From Gongronella butleri (lineage: Eukaryota > Mucoromycota > Mucoromycetes > Mucorales > Cunninghamellaceae), in NCBI GenBank assembly GCA_025201375.1, contig JAIWZP010000054.1, positions 1 through 64,000 of the forward strand: a stretch of DNA of 64,000 bases, read 5' to 3'. The position numbers and the translations under genes were made by a program. Shown here one piece after another: positions 35,006 through 46,374 of this stretch; the stretch's first letter is position 1, and every line of letters begins with the position of its first letter. The notes under the pieces are model-generated. The model saw nothing but the letters and a program-made list of their open reading frames with translations, was not told the DNA's origin and did no database searches.

Positions 35006-36310
35006 ATGCGATTAAAAATACGGGTGTTGATCAGCATCATTGTATTTTATGTGTTCTATTGCGTGTATTTTTACTCGACAGAGACCCTCGAGAGGTCGGA
35101 ATGGACGTGTCAAGGCGACTCGAACCGAAGCACTGTGTGCGAATTCACTCATTTCTGCATCGACAAGTGGCATGGGCCGTTCATCTACACAGATTCGCCG
35201 CAATCGCCACCTTCCATCAATATGATCAACACGGGGAGCGACGAAGACATGTGGCTTACGCCTGCTGTCGTGAATACCCCGCGGCGTGTGCGCTATATCG
35301 ACGACACATTGATGGTGTATGGACTTTACGCGCCATTCCATTTTTCACACTATTTGTACAATGGCTTGTTGCCGTTGTTTAGCACGCTGCGCGAGCACAA
35401 CATGACGCGTCCGCAATGGCTTTTGCGCACTACGACGTATAAGAGCAAGTACACAAAAGTCGACATGCAGGTTTTTCCGGGCGTCCACGACGTGATTCTC
35501 GAAAACGGCGACGCGCCCTATATTCCGCTCTGTTTCGCCAAGGCAATTGTCGGCACGGGGGATCGTTGCTCGCTGTGGTATTGCGAACGCGACATACCCC
35601 AAGTTCATTTAGACGAATTTAAGCATCAATTGAACGCTCAGCTGGTGTCGCAGGACGACGCGTGCTTGCAAAACGTTCAGACATACGGCAGTGGCGGCTC
35701 AGCATTGACCATCGCGATTTTAAATCGGCATCATTCACGCTACATTACCAACGTGCCGGAACTTATCGACACGCTTCGTCAACATTATCCAAAAGCGACC
35801 ATTCACTTGTTAAATTTCGACGATGGATGTGATTTGCGAAGCACGGCGCATCTTCTCGAGTCGGTCGATGTGTTTATAGCGCCATTCGGCAACGCGCTGG
35901 GCGCAGGATTGTTCATGAAACCGAACGCGATTGTGATTTCAATTGATGCGCGCTGGTACACCGAAGATTGGTTCTATTGGCCGTTGACTTCTGTCGGCGT
36001 CCGCCTCTATCATTTCCCTTGCGAGCGCGCAAGTTGCCAAGAATACGAGCCGGCACTCGTCCGCTCGCTGGCGCCGCATTATTCGCAAGAAGACATCGTC
36101 AAGGTCATGACGCTCGAGGCCCCCGATGGCGTCGACAGGCTCGTCGTGGAATATTACCGCAAGGATGTTTCCCGGAAAGTTGATATCGAGCGGTTTATCC
36201 CGTTTCTCAACAGCCGGCTGAATACCACTCAATATTATTGCAATGACGCGTGCCGGAAGGCAATTGAACGGCACCAGACCCAGCATCTATACGACTTGGT
36301 CAACGAATAA
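35006..36310 (+). CDS. GT61-type (DUF563) glycosyltransferase, type II membrane protein, intronless
   Basis: Single exon of 434 residues. I chose the ATG at 35006, which opens MRLKIRVLISIIVFYVFY, a short basic tail then one membrane span (about 6-23), as in Golgi glycosyltransferases. FHFSHYLYNGLLPLF (about 110-125) and the region DDGCDLRSTAHLLESVDVFI followed by APFGNALGAGLFMKPNAIV (about 270-310) match GT61 blocks, where the last resembles the conserved H/N-GAG-L segment. GT61 members transfer xylose, N-acetylglucosamine or related sugars; the acceptor here is unknown. Neighbours average several introns, so the lack of any is odd. The region before its start is a copy of the upstream region of the next gene. 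Confidence 0.82.
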   Translation: MRLKIRVLISIIVFYVFYCVYFYSTETLERSEWTCQGDSNRSTVCEFTHFCIDKWHGPFIYTDSPQSPPSINMINTGSDEDMWLTPAVVNTPRRVRYIDDTLMVYGLYAPFHFSHYLYNGLLPLFSTLREHNMTRPQWLLRTTTYKSKYTKVDMQVFPGVHDVILENGDAPYIPLCFAKAIVGTGDRCSLWYCERDIPQVHLDEFKHQLNAQLVSQDDACLQNVQTYGSGGSALTIAILNRHHSRYITNVPELIDTLRQHYPKATIHLLNFDDGCDLRSTAHLLESVDVFIAPFGNALGAGLFMKPNAIVISIDARWYTEDWFYWPLTSVGVRLYHFPCERASCQEYEPALVRSLAPHYSQEDIVKVMTLEAPDGVDRLVVEYYRKDVSRKVDIERFIPFLNSRLNTTQYYCNDACRKAIERHQTQHLYDLVNE

Positions 36311-36361
36311 ACCAAAAGAATCACTGCGAGCCACCTATTTGTCTTTTTAATTCAGCTGTGC
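36311..36361. other. Short 3' flank of GT61 gene before repeat copy B
   Basis: About 50 bp between the GT61 stop and the start of the second direct repeat; no clear polyadenylation signal. Confidence 0.4.
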
Positions 36362-36980
36362 TTTCATAAAATGTAATATTTTTTGTATTTTTTCTTAAAA
36401 TCTTTGCGTCTAGGCAGCGCACAGCAGTGATTAAGGACTTTTTGGAAAGAGAAGAGGTCCGCAAAGTATCCAAGAGAGAGAAATAGACACTCTGTTTCAA
36501 GTTGTACTTTTGAAGAAGACAAAAAAGTTTAAATCGCTATATAGGCAACACACAACCACCTAGCCAATCGCCAACTTTTGCCCAGCGCGCAGCTAGCAGA
36601 ATCGATGCCAAGATTGGCGACTCTGGACACTCAGGTTCATCGACAATAATGGCGCGTCCAAAGAGCTTAAATGACATTTTCGGGCCACAATTGCTCAAAT
36701 TTCGCGTGAATCGCGCGCCAAACAAGAAGAGAGCACGTTTATTGACCGTTCTTCAGTCGTACGCTTCATTTGATGTCGGATGCACTTAAGAGACGCGTAC
36801 AAAGAGCGCGATTTATATGAAAAGAGAGCTGCGGGCTACTTTTTCGCTTTTTTTGGGCTGTTGAGCGGGGTTTTAAATGGACCCTCTAAGGAGCCGGTCG
36901 TGGCTTTTTGTGTGTGTTCATTGAAACGAGGCGGGCTCACTCGAATTCTCTTTCGTTTTCGTCTCAGCACGTCCTTTTTT
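36362..36980 (+). repeat. Long direct repeat, copy B (upstream region of the Arp gene)
   Basis: Second copy of the repeat at 34385-35000, same orientation, offset about 1980 bp. It ends with the T/C-rich leader and cgtctcagcacgtcc immediately before the Arp start codon, so it contains the Arp promoter and leader. Confidence 0.85.
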
Positions 36981-36988
36981 CTACAAAA

Positions 36989-38761
36989 ATGTCAATCAGC
37001 TTACGTGAAGAGAACTTTGTGGTCATTGATGTGGGTTCTTACTGCACAAAGGCCGGCGTTGGCACGCAAGACACCAACAAGCCGCCCTCTGTCGTAAGTC
37101 AAGGAGCAAAACAAAGTACAAATGGCCACAAAACACGTCTCATTTGCTTTTTTTTTGCCCCTTTTGTAGCATATCCCCATGAGCGCCTTTAACACGCCCA
37201 TCAAGAACAACCGCATCGAGTCGTGGGACGACCTGGAGGCTTCGTGGTACGACGCGCCGCGCGCCAATTCACGTGTGTTATGATTTTAATGGTTTCTGAC
37301 GCGTCTTTTTTCTTTTATCGCTTCGCAGGCAACAGCTGTTGTTCCGTGAGTTGGACATCAAAAAGAGCCGCAATGAGCACCCTGTACTTTTGGCGGTGCC
37401 TGTGGACTGGACCAAGGAGGAACACGAGCGTATCACGCAAATTGCGTTTGAAAACCTCAATGTGCCCGGTTTGTACATTGCCCCACAGCCGCTGCTCGCG
37501 CTCTATGGCTGCGGCTCCGTCTCGGGCCTCGTCGTCGACATTGGCCACAACATGACTGGTAAAAAAAAAAAAGCGGAAACACTGAAAATGACGCGTTGAC
37601 GCGCGTCATTTAGTCCGATGCATGGCCCATCTCACGTTTTTTTTTTTTTTTTGGATCAATTTAGACGTCAATGTGATTGTGGACTCTCTGATCCAGTCGT
37701 CATGCAGCGAATCGATACCCATTGGCGGCGCGCACTTTAACGAGTACCTTTTGTCGCTTTTGCGCGAGGATGCTGCGCTTGTGCGGCAATGCGAGCAGGC
37801 CGGTGTCGCGCTGGACGACGCGTTTGCGCAGCACGTGCGTGAGCAGCCCGGGCTTTGTCACGTGGCTGTTGGCCACGAGCTGCAAAAGACGGCGGCTAAT
37901 GATGAAGAGATCGGTGCCTTGGCTGCGGCCACCATGGACGAAATTGCTGACAAAGAGGCCAATCAGGACGAGGATGAGGACGAGCCCTCCAACGTGCCCG
38001 ACACCGCTGAGGTCGAGTACCAGGGACACAAGGTAACCCCCCCCAAATACCAAAAAAAGCCAAAAATACGAAAAAAGCGAGCCATTGGCATGGTCATTGT
38101 GTTCGCTTGCGCCTGACTCCCTTATTTTTTTTTGACAATAGTTTGTGCTGGGTGCGTACCGCCACCGTGTATACGACCCTTTGTTCAAGCCGGCGCTTGT
38201 TGGCGTGGATTGCTTGCCATTACAGGATTTGATGTTGTCTGTGGCGAACCGATGCGAGCCGCCCGAGTTCCGTCCGAAGCTGTGGGAGAATGTGGTGCTG
38301 ACGGGCGGGTGTGCGCAGATCAGAGGCCTCCGTCGCCGCGTGCGCAGCGATGTGGGTGGCCTGCTGCCGATTTCCGAGAATCACGGCGACACCCAGACCA
38401 CGACCATCGGCTTTTTACGGATACCCGATTACTTTACAGTGCTAAAGACTGAACAGAACCAGCAGTACACCACCTGGCTCGGAGGCGAGATTGTCGCAAA
38501 GGTAACACACCACAAAAAAATCAAGAAAAAAAAAAAAAAAGGGGGATGCGGGTTCGCAGAGACGCGTTTCACTTTTCGTCTTGCTCATTCTTAATTCACG
38601 CCCGGCTCTCCATCGACTTTTTTTTGCGTCACGCGCGCCAATTTTGTGCCTTTTTTTTCTTTTTCTTTTTACAGCTGATATTCATCGATTCCAAGAACTA
38701 TGTTAGCAAGGTCGATTACAACGAGTCTGGCCCGTCTGTTGTGCACACCAAGAGTTATTAG
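36989..38761 (+). CDS. Actin-related protein, probably a nuclear chromatin-remodeller Arp
   Basis: Exons 36989-37093, 37170-37246, 37329-37558, 37665-38032, 38142-38501, 38675-38761; 408 residues. Actin-fold signs: FVVIDVGSYCTKAGVG (phosphate 1), SRNEHPVLLAVPVDWTKEE, GLVVDIGHNMTDVNVIVD (phosphate 2), IGGAHFNEYLL, LWENVVLTGGCAQIRGLRRR and TTWLGGEIVAK. It lacks several nucleotide-binding residues of actin and carries an acidic insert (about 210-240). Sequence drift of this degree suits SWI/SNF- or RSC-type Arps (Arp7/Arp9/Arp42), but I cannot assign the orthologue. Exon 2 ends at TG before GTACGA, which keeps EASW joined to QQLLFRELDI. AATAAA is 22 bp after the stop. Confidence 0.82.
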
Positions 38762-38782
38762 GATCGCGCCCGTTTTGCAGAA

Positions 38783-38788
38783 AATAAA
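38783..38788 (+). terminator. Polyadenylation signal AATAAA for the Arp gene
   Basis: AATAAA 22 bp after the Arp stop codon, followed by T-rich sequence. Confidence 0.5.
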
Positions 38789-41453
38789 CTTTTTTGGCCA
38801 TTTTTATTTGTATTTTGTGCATTTTTTTCACAAAATGCGGGTGTACAGTATGACATTTTGTTTGTCATCGAAGAACCGTGGGACGGGGCTTGAGACGGTG
38901 GTGTCTAAATTCATGCCCGCCACGGACCAAGGCGATTTGAAAAAGTGGGGGGAGCAAAAAAAATGGCGTGCATGGTAGGCGTGTTGACAAGCAGGCCTCA
39001 CGCGATGGCGCCACCGCCAATCACATTTTAAGAGCGTCGGAGATGGTGCCGCTTCATTGGATGGATCACAAGCGGGGTTTGGTACCTGCTGTGCAACCAT
39101 CTGGGCCCTGTGTGACCAATGCGCGCAAGGACATGGAAAATACCAAGGTGACACAAGAAAAGGGCAATGCCAGGCTTTTTTGCGATTGGGAATATGTTCA
39201 ACGTTCCTAATTTTCAGTATCAGATTGAAAACGAGCCCGATAAGCACTTTTACAGGAAAAATAAAGGATTTTGACTTTTTGTAAGGGTAAAAACACAAAT
39301 AAATGACTGAAAAAGGCACAACCAAAACGCTGGCCTTGGTTGCCATGTGTTTCTTTGGTATCTGTCCTTAAACAGTCCGTCCCGCCGCCATGTGCCCTCA
39401 TCAGGGACTTTTATGGTCAAACAATGGATTACACACAGCCATCGTGTCTTTTTTTACCCCACATGCCCGCGTCAAAAAAGCCACACTCATTTGCCCATGG
39501 ACCTGTTGCGGACCACATCGCGAAAAAAAAAAGAAGATCATACAGTAAAAATAAAAATAGCGCCCCCAATCCTCTTTCTTGGCTTTTTTTTTGGGGGGGG
39601 CGAAAGGGAAGCTCTGAACTACAAAATGGCCATTTCCACATGCGACCGCGCTCACTGATGGTCGCCCATTGCTTGTGGTGCAAGGACCAGAGCAATTGCA
39701 CACCCGCCCATCTGATTACGGGCGCGGCGCACCTCGCGCGTCCCTTTTCTATTTCTCATTCTAACCCAATTCCAATACCCGCGGGACGGATCAGAGAGTT
39801 TTCCTTAGGTAAAAAAAAAAAGATGAAAAAGGATTCGTGTGTCATAGATGTGTTGCTAGGGGTAATAGGCAAGTTGACATAGGCGCGACAGAGGATGGCC
39901 TAGACGCGTCTTTTTTTTGTGTGTTTCGCTGCAATTGCTTTCGAATTGGCACGTCCCCCTTGGACACTTGTCTGTTTACCCGGGTCCGTGGCCTTGGGCA
40001 TGCACCGTGCAGAGCCCGGGACGAAGGAGTCTAGGCTTGTCGCGCTCCCCCACTTTTTTTAGAGCATTTGCGCGCCCATCCAGTTTTCTGGCAAGTGAAT
40101 GCGGTTGTTGCATCCCAATGATGTCGTGCGCGCACCCAATCTCCGCCCTTTTTCAAACGTGCTGTCACATGGGGGTGCGGCCAAGGTGACACAAGAATCT
40201 TAAAACCCAAGAAATTGCCCACCTCACTGCTACATCTGGATGTTTTTTTCTAAAAAAAAATGGCCCTGACTGGGATCGGCATTGACGTGCCGCCTGAAAA
40301 TAATTGCCTCATTCTGGTCGTGCAAGGACCAATCCTTTGGTGGAAAAAAAAGGGGGACCCTGTGTGAGGAACATCATCAAAAAAAAAAGAGAAACATCCA
40401 TTTAACAATCAAACAGGCGCGATTAAGGTTCCATTCGCGTGTCTTTCACCGCACGAGAGAAGGTGAGCTCACGTTCCGTCGCACAAGGCCAATTGAACAA
40501 TAGGATAGGCAATGCGAATGGAGAGATGAAAAGGGAAGGCGTCAAAAAAAAAAAAAAAAGGTTGAGCAGCGAGGATCATTTCCCAGTGTCTGTGCCCATT
40601 CAGTGCTTGGCTTTTTACCACGAGGTCGATCTGTCAGCCGTCATTGGCCAGGCACAAGTGCGACACTGCGACCACCCCCCAAAAACCTTAAAAAAAAAGG
40701 TGCTTTTACGCCGGCCCACCACTTTTTCTCCCCGCTGGGCGGGCCAAATGATCCAATTGGCAGTTTGTCCAGCGTGAATTGGTCATTTTGAGCCAGTTGC
40801 GCGCGCATTACTCCTCGAATTTGGGGGTTCATTTGGCAGAAATGCACACAAACATATACACACATACTCAAATTGTCTAGCTCCAATCACCAAAACCTAA
40901 AAGCGACTACATAATCACGTCAAGCGCAACTAGCAAAAAAAAAAAAAGTGTGGTCAACCCACTGCAAGGAGGAGCATATAAAAACAAAAAATAAAATAAA
41001 GGACGCGTCTCAATTGCCACCTCTTAATGATTTGGCAGCACCAAGATGTTTAAGTGGCTGGTCTAAACGTGGATTAAAGAAAAAGGTGCATCCACTGCAC
41101 AAAAAAAAAATAAGAGAAACTCTTGTCTCATTGTCGGTGATTTGCAATGCAAAAAAAAGAGGGATGACACCCCAAGACCTCACCTGAGAGCGGCCGCCCC
41201 CAATGGTGAATGGAGCCCGTTTTTTTCGCAAATCGGAGCTGCCTCAGTTTGGGGGGTGCTCGTGTCACCCGGGTACAAAAAAGGGTTCCCTTTTATGATA
41301 CGGACCAAGCGAAGCGAGGTACAAAAGAGAAAAAGAGGCGAGATCCCTTGCACTTGTTTGCTTTTTTTCTTCTTCTTTTTCCCTTTTTTTCCCTTGTTCT
41401 TTTTAATTGCTATCTGTTGTTTCTGTGTGTTTTTTGTTTCTCCTCCCTTTTGA
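38789..41453. other. Gene-poor intergenic region, 2.7 kb
   Basis: No protein family, RNA gene or dispersed repeat recognised. Several A or T homopolymers (for example 40545-40559, 40935-40946). A T/C-rich leader (about 41360-41445) precedes the MYND gene. Open frames here are low-complexity and compete on both strands. Confidence 0.45.
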
Positions 41454-42548
41454 ATGCCCTCTACGTTGTTATTTCCAAATTTGATGCGCTCGTCGTCTAA
41501 TCCTGCGACGTTGTCGCAAGAGCAGGCGATTTTCGTAGATGAGCAGGCACGGATGATGGCCATGGTGCAACATTCGGTTGATCTTGCGCAACTGGATGTC
41601 AAGGCGGCGTCTGGGCGCGTGATGGAGGCGTCGGCGGCGCAAGAAGACTCGTCGGATGATGGTAGCAGTAGCTGTGGCAGCAGCAGTGTGACGTCGTGTG
41701 GCGTGCGATGCGAGCAATTGGCCGGTCAGTATCGCCAGGTGCTGGACCAAATCATGATGGTGCTGACGGACGGGGCCAAGCAGCCATTGGTGCCTGCCGA
41801 TACCCAGCAGGAGCAAGGCGAGCTGATGGTCGCGCTCATTGAAGCGATTTCGCGTCATTTGCTGGATCATGTCGACATGGACCCATTGGCCACGAATTCC
41901 TGGGTTGCCGAGACCGCGCACGCATTGTGGCGGTACGCCAAGTGGCTCAAGGAAGAAGGAAAGGATACCGAATGGGAGAATGCGCAGCGGATCACGATCT
42001 ATCATTGCCGCGCAATGCTTTACCGACAAGACAATCAATTGGACAGGGCAAGGCTTTACTATCGCAAATGCACTGTCCTGAGAACGTCGCAACATGCGCA
42101 ATTGCGTCTCCAGGATCAAGCACAAGAATTCATCCAGCAACATTCCTTGACCACCACCACCAATTTGCCATTGCTCTCGCCCACGACCACCCCGACGTCG
42201 TCGTCGCCACCCTCGGTGTTCTTGCCCTCGACCAGCACTTCGTCGGTCGCCACCACGGGCAAACGATCCATGGCTGCGGCTTTGCCATCGCCACCTTCGA
42301 TCGTTTCGTCGACGGCCACGCTTGTCGGTTCATCTTACTTTGCCCAATTACGGAGCACCCCGTCCACCCCGTCCACGGTGTCGTTATCTAGCGCGTCGTC
42401 CACGTCCAGCATCAAATCGTGCGGCCAATGCGGACTCGAGAAGCTTGCCATGCCCGTGTGCGCAAAATGCAAGTCGCAACGCTATTGCTCCTTCAAGTGT
42501 ATGAAGGCACACCGCAGCATCCACGCCAGCTCTTGCAACAAACTTTAA
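41454..42548 (+). CDS. MYND-type zinc finger protein
   Basis: Single exon, 364 residues. The C-terminus (about 323-361) is a MYND finger: CGQCGLEKLAMPVCAKC, then CKSQRYCSFKCMKAH and HASSC give the C-C, C-C, C-C, H-C zinc ligands. The middle (about 140-215) is helical and resembles a TPR-like array (AETAHALWRYAKWLKEEGKD, CRAMLYRQDNQLDRARLYYR). Ser/Thr-rich linkers lie on both sides. MYND fingers bind proline-rich peptides and often sit in co-repressors or in SMYD methyltransferases; no SET domain is present here. Function is not deducible. A possible polyadenylation signal is at 43006-43011, about 460 bp downstream. Confidence 0.85.
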   Translation: MPSTLLFPNLMRSSSNPATLSQEQAIFVDEQARMMAMVQHSVDLAQLDVKAASGRVMEASAAQEDSSDDGSSSCGSSSVTSCGVRCEQLAGQYRQVLDQIMMVLTDGAKQPLVPADTQQEQGELMVALIEAISRHLLDHVDMDPLATNSWVAETAHALWRYAKWLKEEGKDTEWENAQRITIYHCRAMLYRQDNQLDRARLYYRKCTVLRTSQHAQLRLQDQAQEFIQQHSLTTTTNLPLLSPTTTPTSSSPPSVFLPSTSTSSVATTGKRSMAAALPSPPSIVSSTATLVGSSYFAQLRSTPSTPSTVSLSSASSTSSIKSCGQCGLEKLAMPVCAKCKSQRYCSFKCMKAHRSIHASSCNKL

Positions 42549-43527
42549 ACCTTTTGCATCCATGGGCAAAAACGACCAAAAAAACCAAAAAGCGAAATTC
42601 CCTTGCTCTTTTGGTCTCTTTGGCCCCATTTTTTCGCCTTTCCCCCCCCCCCACCGTCCCTCCTCTTTGCCGTTGTCCCGCACTCTTGCCAATTTTTGAA
42701 TGCATCCTATACCCAATGCAATGCACACATCTTTTCCCCCATCTCTTCACGTTTTGATTGCTTCATTGTCTATGTATTGTCCCCGCGACGCTCCTTTTTT
42801 GCTCGTTTTTTTGTCGTTTTTGGTAGCCTGTTCCATCCCCCACGTCTCTTTTTCCCTTCTCAGGCTTGTTGTCCTCTCACTTTTTTTTTTCACACACACA
42901 TCAAAGCTCGTGTCGCGCGGGTCGCTATCCAACCCCCCGCTTGTCCCGCATGTTATTTTCCCATTTCGCTCGTTTTTGCTTTTTTTTTTACTATCACCTA
43001 CATTCAATAAATTAAAAAAAGAATCATTATCCTTTTTTTTTTTTTACAGAGACCGACGGTGCCATCGAGGGGGCCCAATTGTCGCGTACATAATCTTATC
43101 GATGGTACCTAGGCCAGCGAGAGAGGTGGACATAAACGTTTCGTTATCAAGACGAGCAGGGTTACTCGACGGGTGTAACACGATGTGCAGACACCGTGTT
43201 CCTCTCCAAACAGGGAAAACGGTTTTGCCAAATCAAGCGAGGACCCAGAAAAAAAAAGCCCATGTTTTTGTTTACGCCTTTTTGCCACACCCATGGCGCG
43301 CGCGGGCCATCTGCATGCCAAACTAACACATCCACAATCGCGCGCTCTCACGCACGCAACATTTCTGCCAGGTGATGATCGAGATCGCTTTCCCACCCAA
43401 AAGAAAAAAAAACGTAAACAACGAAAAAGATGAAAAACACAAGCAGGCAGGCCCGCGACCCTTTTTATTTTTTTATTTGGGTGGGCACAAAAGACGGGGT
43501 CGGTCTCGTCCACGACAAAATGGGGCT
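42549..43527. other. Intergenic region between convergent genes
   Basis: Pyrimidine-rich (42600-42990) with AATAAA at 43006. No gene recognised. It contains the 3' ends of the MYND gene and of the minus-strand membrane-protein gene. Confidence 0.45.
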
Positions 43528-44786
43528 TCACAGACACGTGTTTGCCGAGGAAGAGATGGAGGAAGACAAAGTGCAAGGGGAATTGGCGATGTTTTGCCCC
43601 GAAGGCGCCGCTGGCGCGTCGTTTTGTGCATTGGAGGCAGCTATGGGTGGCTTGATCGTGTCGAAAGAACTGGAGGAGGCTGACGTGGCCGCGGAAGACG
43701 ATGAGTGTGACTCCTTGGCGGCGCCGATCCATGCAAACGACCTTGTCACATGATGCCACGCGTCCGCCAAATTGGATTGGCCAACGATGTACGACGCGAC
43801 GATCCATTCGCGCATGACAAGCACGGATCGACGCGTGCGCGCGTCATGCTGTTGCTGGAGCGACGCAAACATTTGCTGAAATAGGGTTTGAGCGACGGGG
43901 TCGTCGAGCCAAGCTTCTTCGTCCGCTTTTGCGGCTTGATTTTCTTGGTGTGTGCATTGTCGTTGCGTCTGTGGCTCGTGGGGTTCGCCCGATGTGCTGG
44001 GATGCAATGGTGGTGCGTGTGGCGGCGTCAATGGCGCGAAAATGGCTGAAATTTTGTCGTTTTCGAGCAAATTGGCGACGCACGCCTGTGGTGATGAGCA
44101 AAACCGCGTCGTGGCGACGCCTATGGTAAGCGCAATGGTCATGGCAAAAAAAATGTACAAGTAGCGATGCCTTCGGGAGGTGCGGCGCGTGTTTGGCTGG
44201 TAAAACAGAGAAAAATCGAGCAAAAAGCGCGTTGAAAACAAGAGATGAGCGGTCGTGCGTGGATACAGAGCATTTGCCAGTTGCCATGGCAACGCGAGAA
44301 TTGCTATGACTACTTCGGGTTGCCATGGCAACGAGCGCAATGCATTGAATTTTGACTACTTACGCTTCTGTTTTCAACATTGGTCTGTATTGGCGCTGTG
44401 GATATGGATGTGCGGCTGTTGCGTCGTTCCTGCAGGGCCGCGGGTGGGGAAACAAAAGAAAATTTCAGGTTTCATGGTTCCTGTTTTCCTATTTTCGCCC
44501 ATTTTCGCGGTTTTACCCTGTTTTGTTGCAAAGTGGAGGTATCGAGGGGCACGTCGGACACCATGGCAAAGTCCCAGTCCTCACTGTCGTCGTCGTCATC
44601 CGATGCAGCGCGAGGCGGCAGGGGTATTTGGATAGACGACTTTGTCACGGCTAAACAAAAAAAAAAAAAAAAAAAAAAAGCAAAAAAAAAAGGGTCGGCA
44701 AGGGGCTTGTCAACACCCTTTTTTTATTTCCACCCGAAAGTATCCATTTTTATACCTGGAAAAATCGCCTGGTACGTCGTGGTCAT
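43528..44786 (-). CDS. Unknown single-pass membrane protein
   Basis: Exons 44786-44756, 44650-44517, 44429-44364 and 44196-43528; 299 residues. I do not recognise a family. The N-terminal part is acidic and soluble (ASDDDDDSEDWDFAMVSD), then a basic stretch (ERRNSRTS, NTRRTSRRHRY) leads into one membrane span (YLYIFFAMTIALTIGVAT, about 85-105). The C-terminal side holds a likely helical region (DPVAQTLFQQMFASLQQQ; VLVMREWIVASYIVGQSN) and a Ser-rich tail ending NTCL. The layout suggests a type II membrane protein of the ER or Golgi. The first exon (10 codons) is the least certain; without it the frame still opens from an internal Met in exon 2. Confidence 0.65.
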
Positions 44787-45119
44787 GTAAGAAATATACT
44801 GGTGAGATGCAAAACAAGCAAAAAGAAACGGAAGGGGTTCTTTTGACCAAGGCAAAGCGCGGCTTTTATTTGAAGTTTAGGCTCCGCCTGTACACCGAGG
44901 CAGAGTAGCTCGCCCTTTCATGCCATGGAGCAAGGCGAGGAAGAGGAGAGGGGGTTGTGTCAGGGATGACAATGGTATCGTGGCATGGCAATCATACAAA
45001 ATAGAGGGTGGGAGAGGGTTGGAGTGGATCAATACACAAGAAATGGAAAATGATAAAAAAAAAAAAAAAAAAACAGACGCGCGCGCGTCCAAAAAAAAGG
45101 ACAGGCAAAACGGGGTGTC
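44787..45119. other. Short intergenic region between two minus-strand genes
   Basis: 333 bp with an A run (about 45055-45073) and a purine-rich plus strand. TTTATT near 44866 is a possible minus-strand polyadenylation signal of the ankyrin gene. Confidence 0.4.
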
Positions 45120-46374
45120 TCATGGCGTGCCATTGGCGGCGCCATCTTGAATGCCGAGCTTGCGAATCCTTTCAATGAGGCCATTGAGGTTGTCCCGCAG
45201 CTGTGGAGGGTAACAATTTGTGTCCCCGACGGCCATGGTGGACAATTGATCGGCAAGCGACGTGATCGTGTCGCTGAGATCGTCGCTGTCGTCGTCTTTG
45301 CTGTCTTTGGTGTCATCTTTGCGCAATAATCGGTCCGAAATGGGCGAACGCGGGGGTGTTGCCGCCGTTGTGATGTGCTTGTTGGCAAGGTGCTTCACGA
45401 GGACCTCGGTTATCTAAAAAGAGATCATGAGCCACCCATTGAACGCGTCAATTTGATGATTTTACCGAGAAAAGCTCTGCATGCTCGCGTTTTGCGGCTT
45501 CAGTGGTATCGGGGCTGGCGGATGGCCGGAGATTATTAAGTTTCAGCTTGGCAAGGAGCAAGGGCGTCAGACGAAAGGGGTCCGTAGCAGGCACATCCGC
45601 GTCTAAACCAAAAAAAAAAGTGACATGATGTCAGCTCATCGCGTCAAATAATTTTTTTTTTTACCTTTTTCAAGCAGCAGCAGCACACACTTGTAATTGC
45701 AAGAGAGGACAGCTAAGAGCAAAGGGAAGTGGAAAAAAAAAGGTGAGAATTGACAAGAAACAATGAAAAAAAAAAAAGTGTAAATGGCGCGTCCAATGCC
45801 ACGTCCCAGCAGCCAATGGCTGTGTGCGTGGCCCCTTTTCGCTCTTTTTCTCGTCCCTCGCAGGCCCTTTTTTACCCAGGTGCATTGGCTTGAATCCATC
45901 AATGTCGCCGACGCCATTATTCACGTCGGCCCCAGCATGGATCAAAACACGCGCAATTTCTGTGGCCTCGTCGTGGTTGTCTTGCCGCGAGCATGCAATG
46001 TGAAGTGGCGTGCGCAGGTACTTGTCTCGTATGGCGTCTGGGTTGATGCCAGCGTTTGTTGTCAAAAGACTGGCCACTAATTCAAAAAAAAGAGGAAAAA
46101 ACGGGGAAAAAGTGGACGTTAGTCGCTGCGGCAACCAAGATAGCGCTATCACGAGTGAGAGAGAAAGAAAGAGAGGGAGGGAAAAAGTGTGGAAACAGTC
46201 GATGCGGGAGGGCAAGAGCGTCGTTTTTATCGTTTTACCGTCTTTTGCTGTTTTCCGGGCACACGCGTCCAGCAGTAAGACCTCTGCCGGTGACAGCTGC
46301 AGCAGGTCTTTAATATGATCAGTATTGATGGCCTGTCGTTGTTTGCCAATCCGCTTGTTGAAGACAATTTGCAT
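45120..46374 (-). CDS. Ankyrin-repeat protein
   Basis: Exons 46374-46239, 46076-45876, 45712-45665, 45602-45466 and 45413-45120; all joins in frame; 271 residues. Ankyrin repeats: LSPAEVLLLDACARKTAKDG; the clear RDKYLRTPLHIACSRQDNHD with IARVLIHAGADVNNGVGDID; GFKPMHLAVLSCNYKCVLLL; and DADVPATDPFRLTPLLLAKL. About four repeats span residues 30-150. A Ser/Asp-rich C-terminal part (SDRLLRKDDTKDSKDDDSDD) ends in a short coiled coil (LRDNLNGLIERIRKLGIQD). Ankyrin repeats mediate protein binding; the partner is unknown. Confidence 0.82.

Noticed and set aside
37247..37278. Exon 2 of the Arp gene extended to the GTGTGT sites (YDAPRANSR)
   Set aside because: The only in-frame donor there would be a weak GTTATG; the GTACGA donor gives a cleaner join to QQLLFRELDI.
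39340..39882. 180-codon plus-strand open frame
   Set aside because: It starts and ends in low-complexity sequence, competes with similar frames on the other strand and resembles no family.
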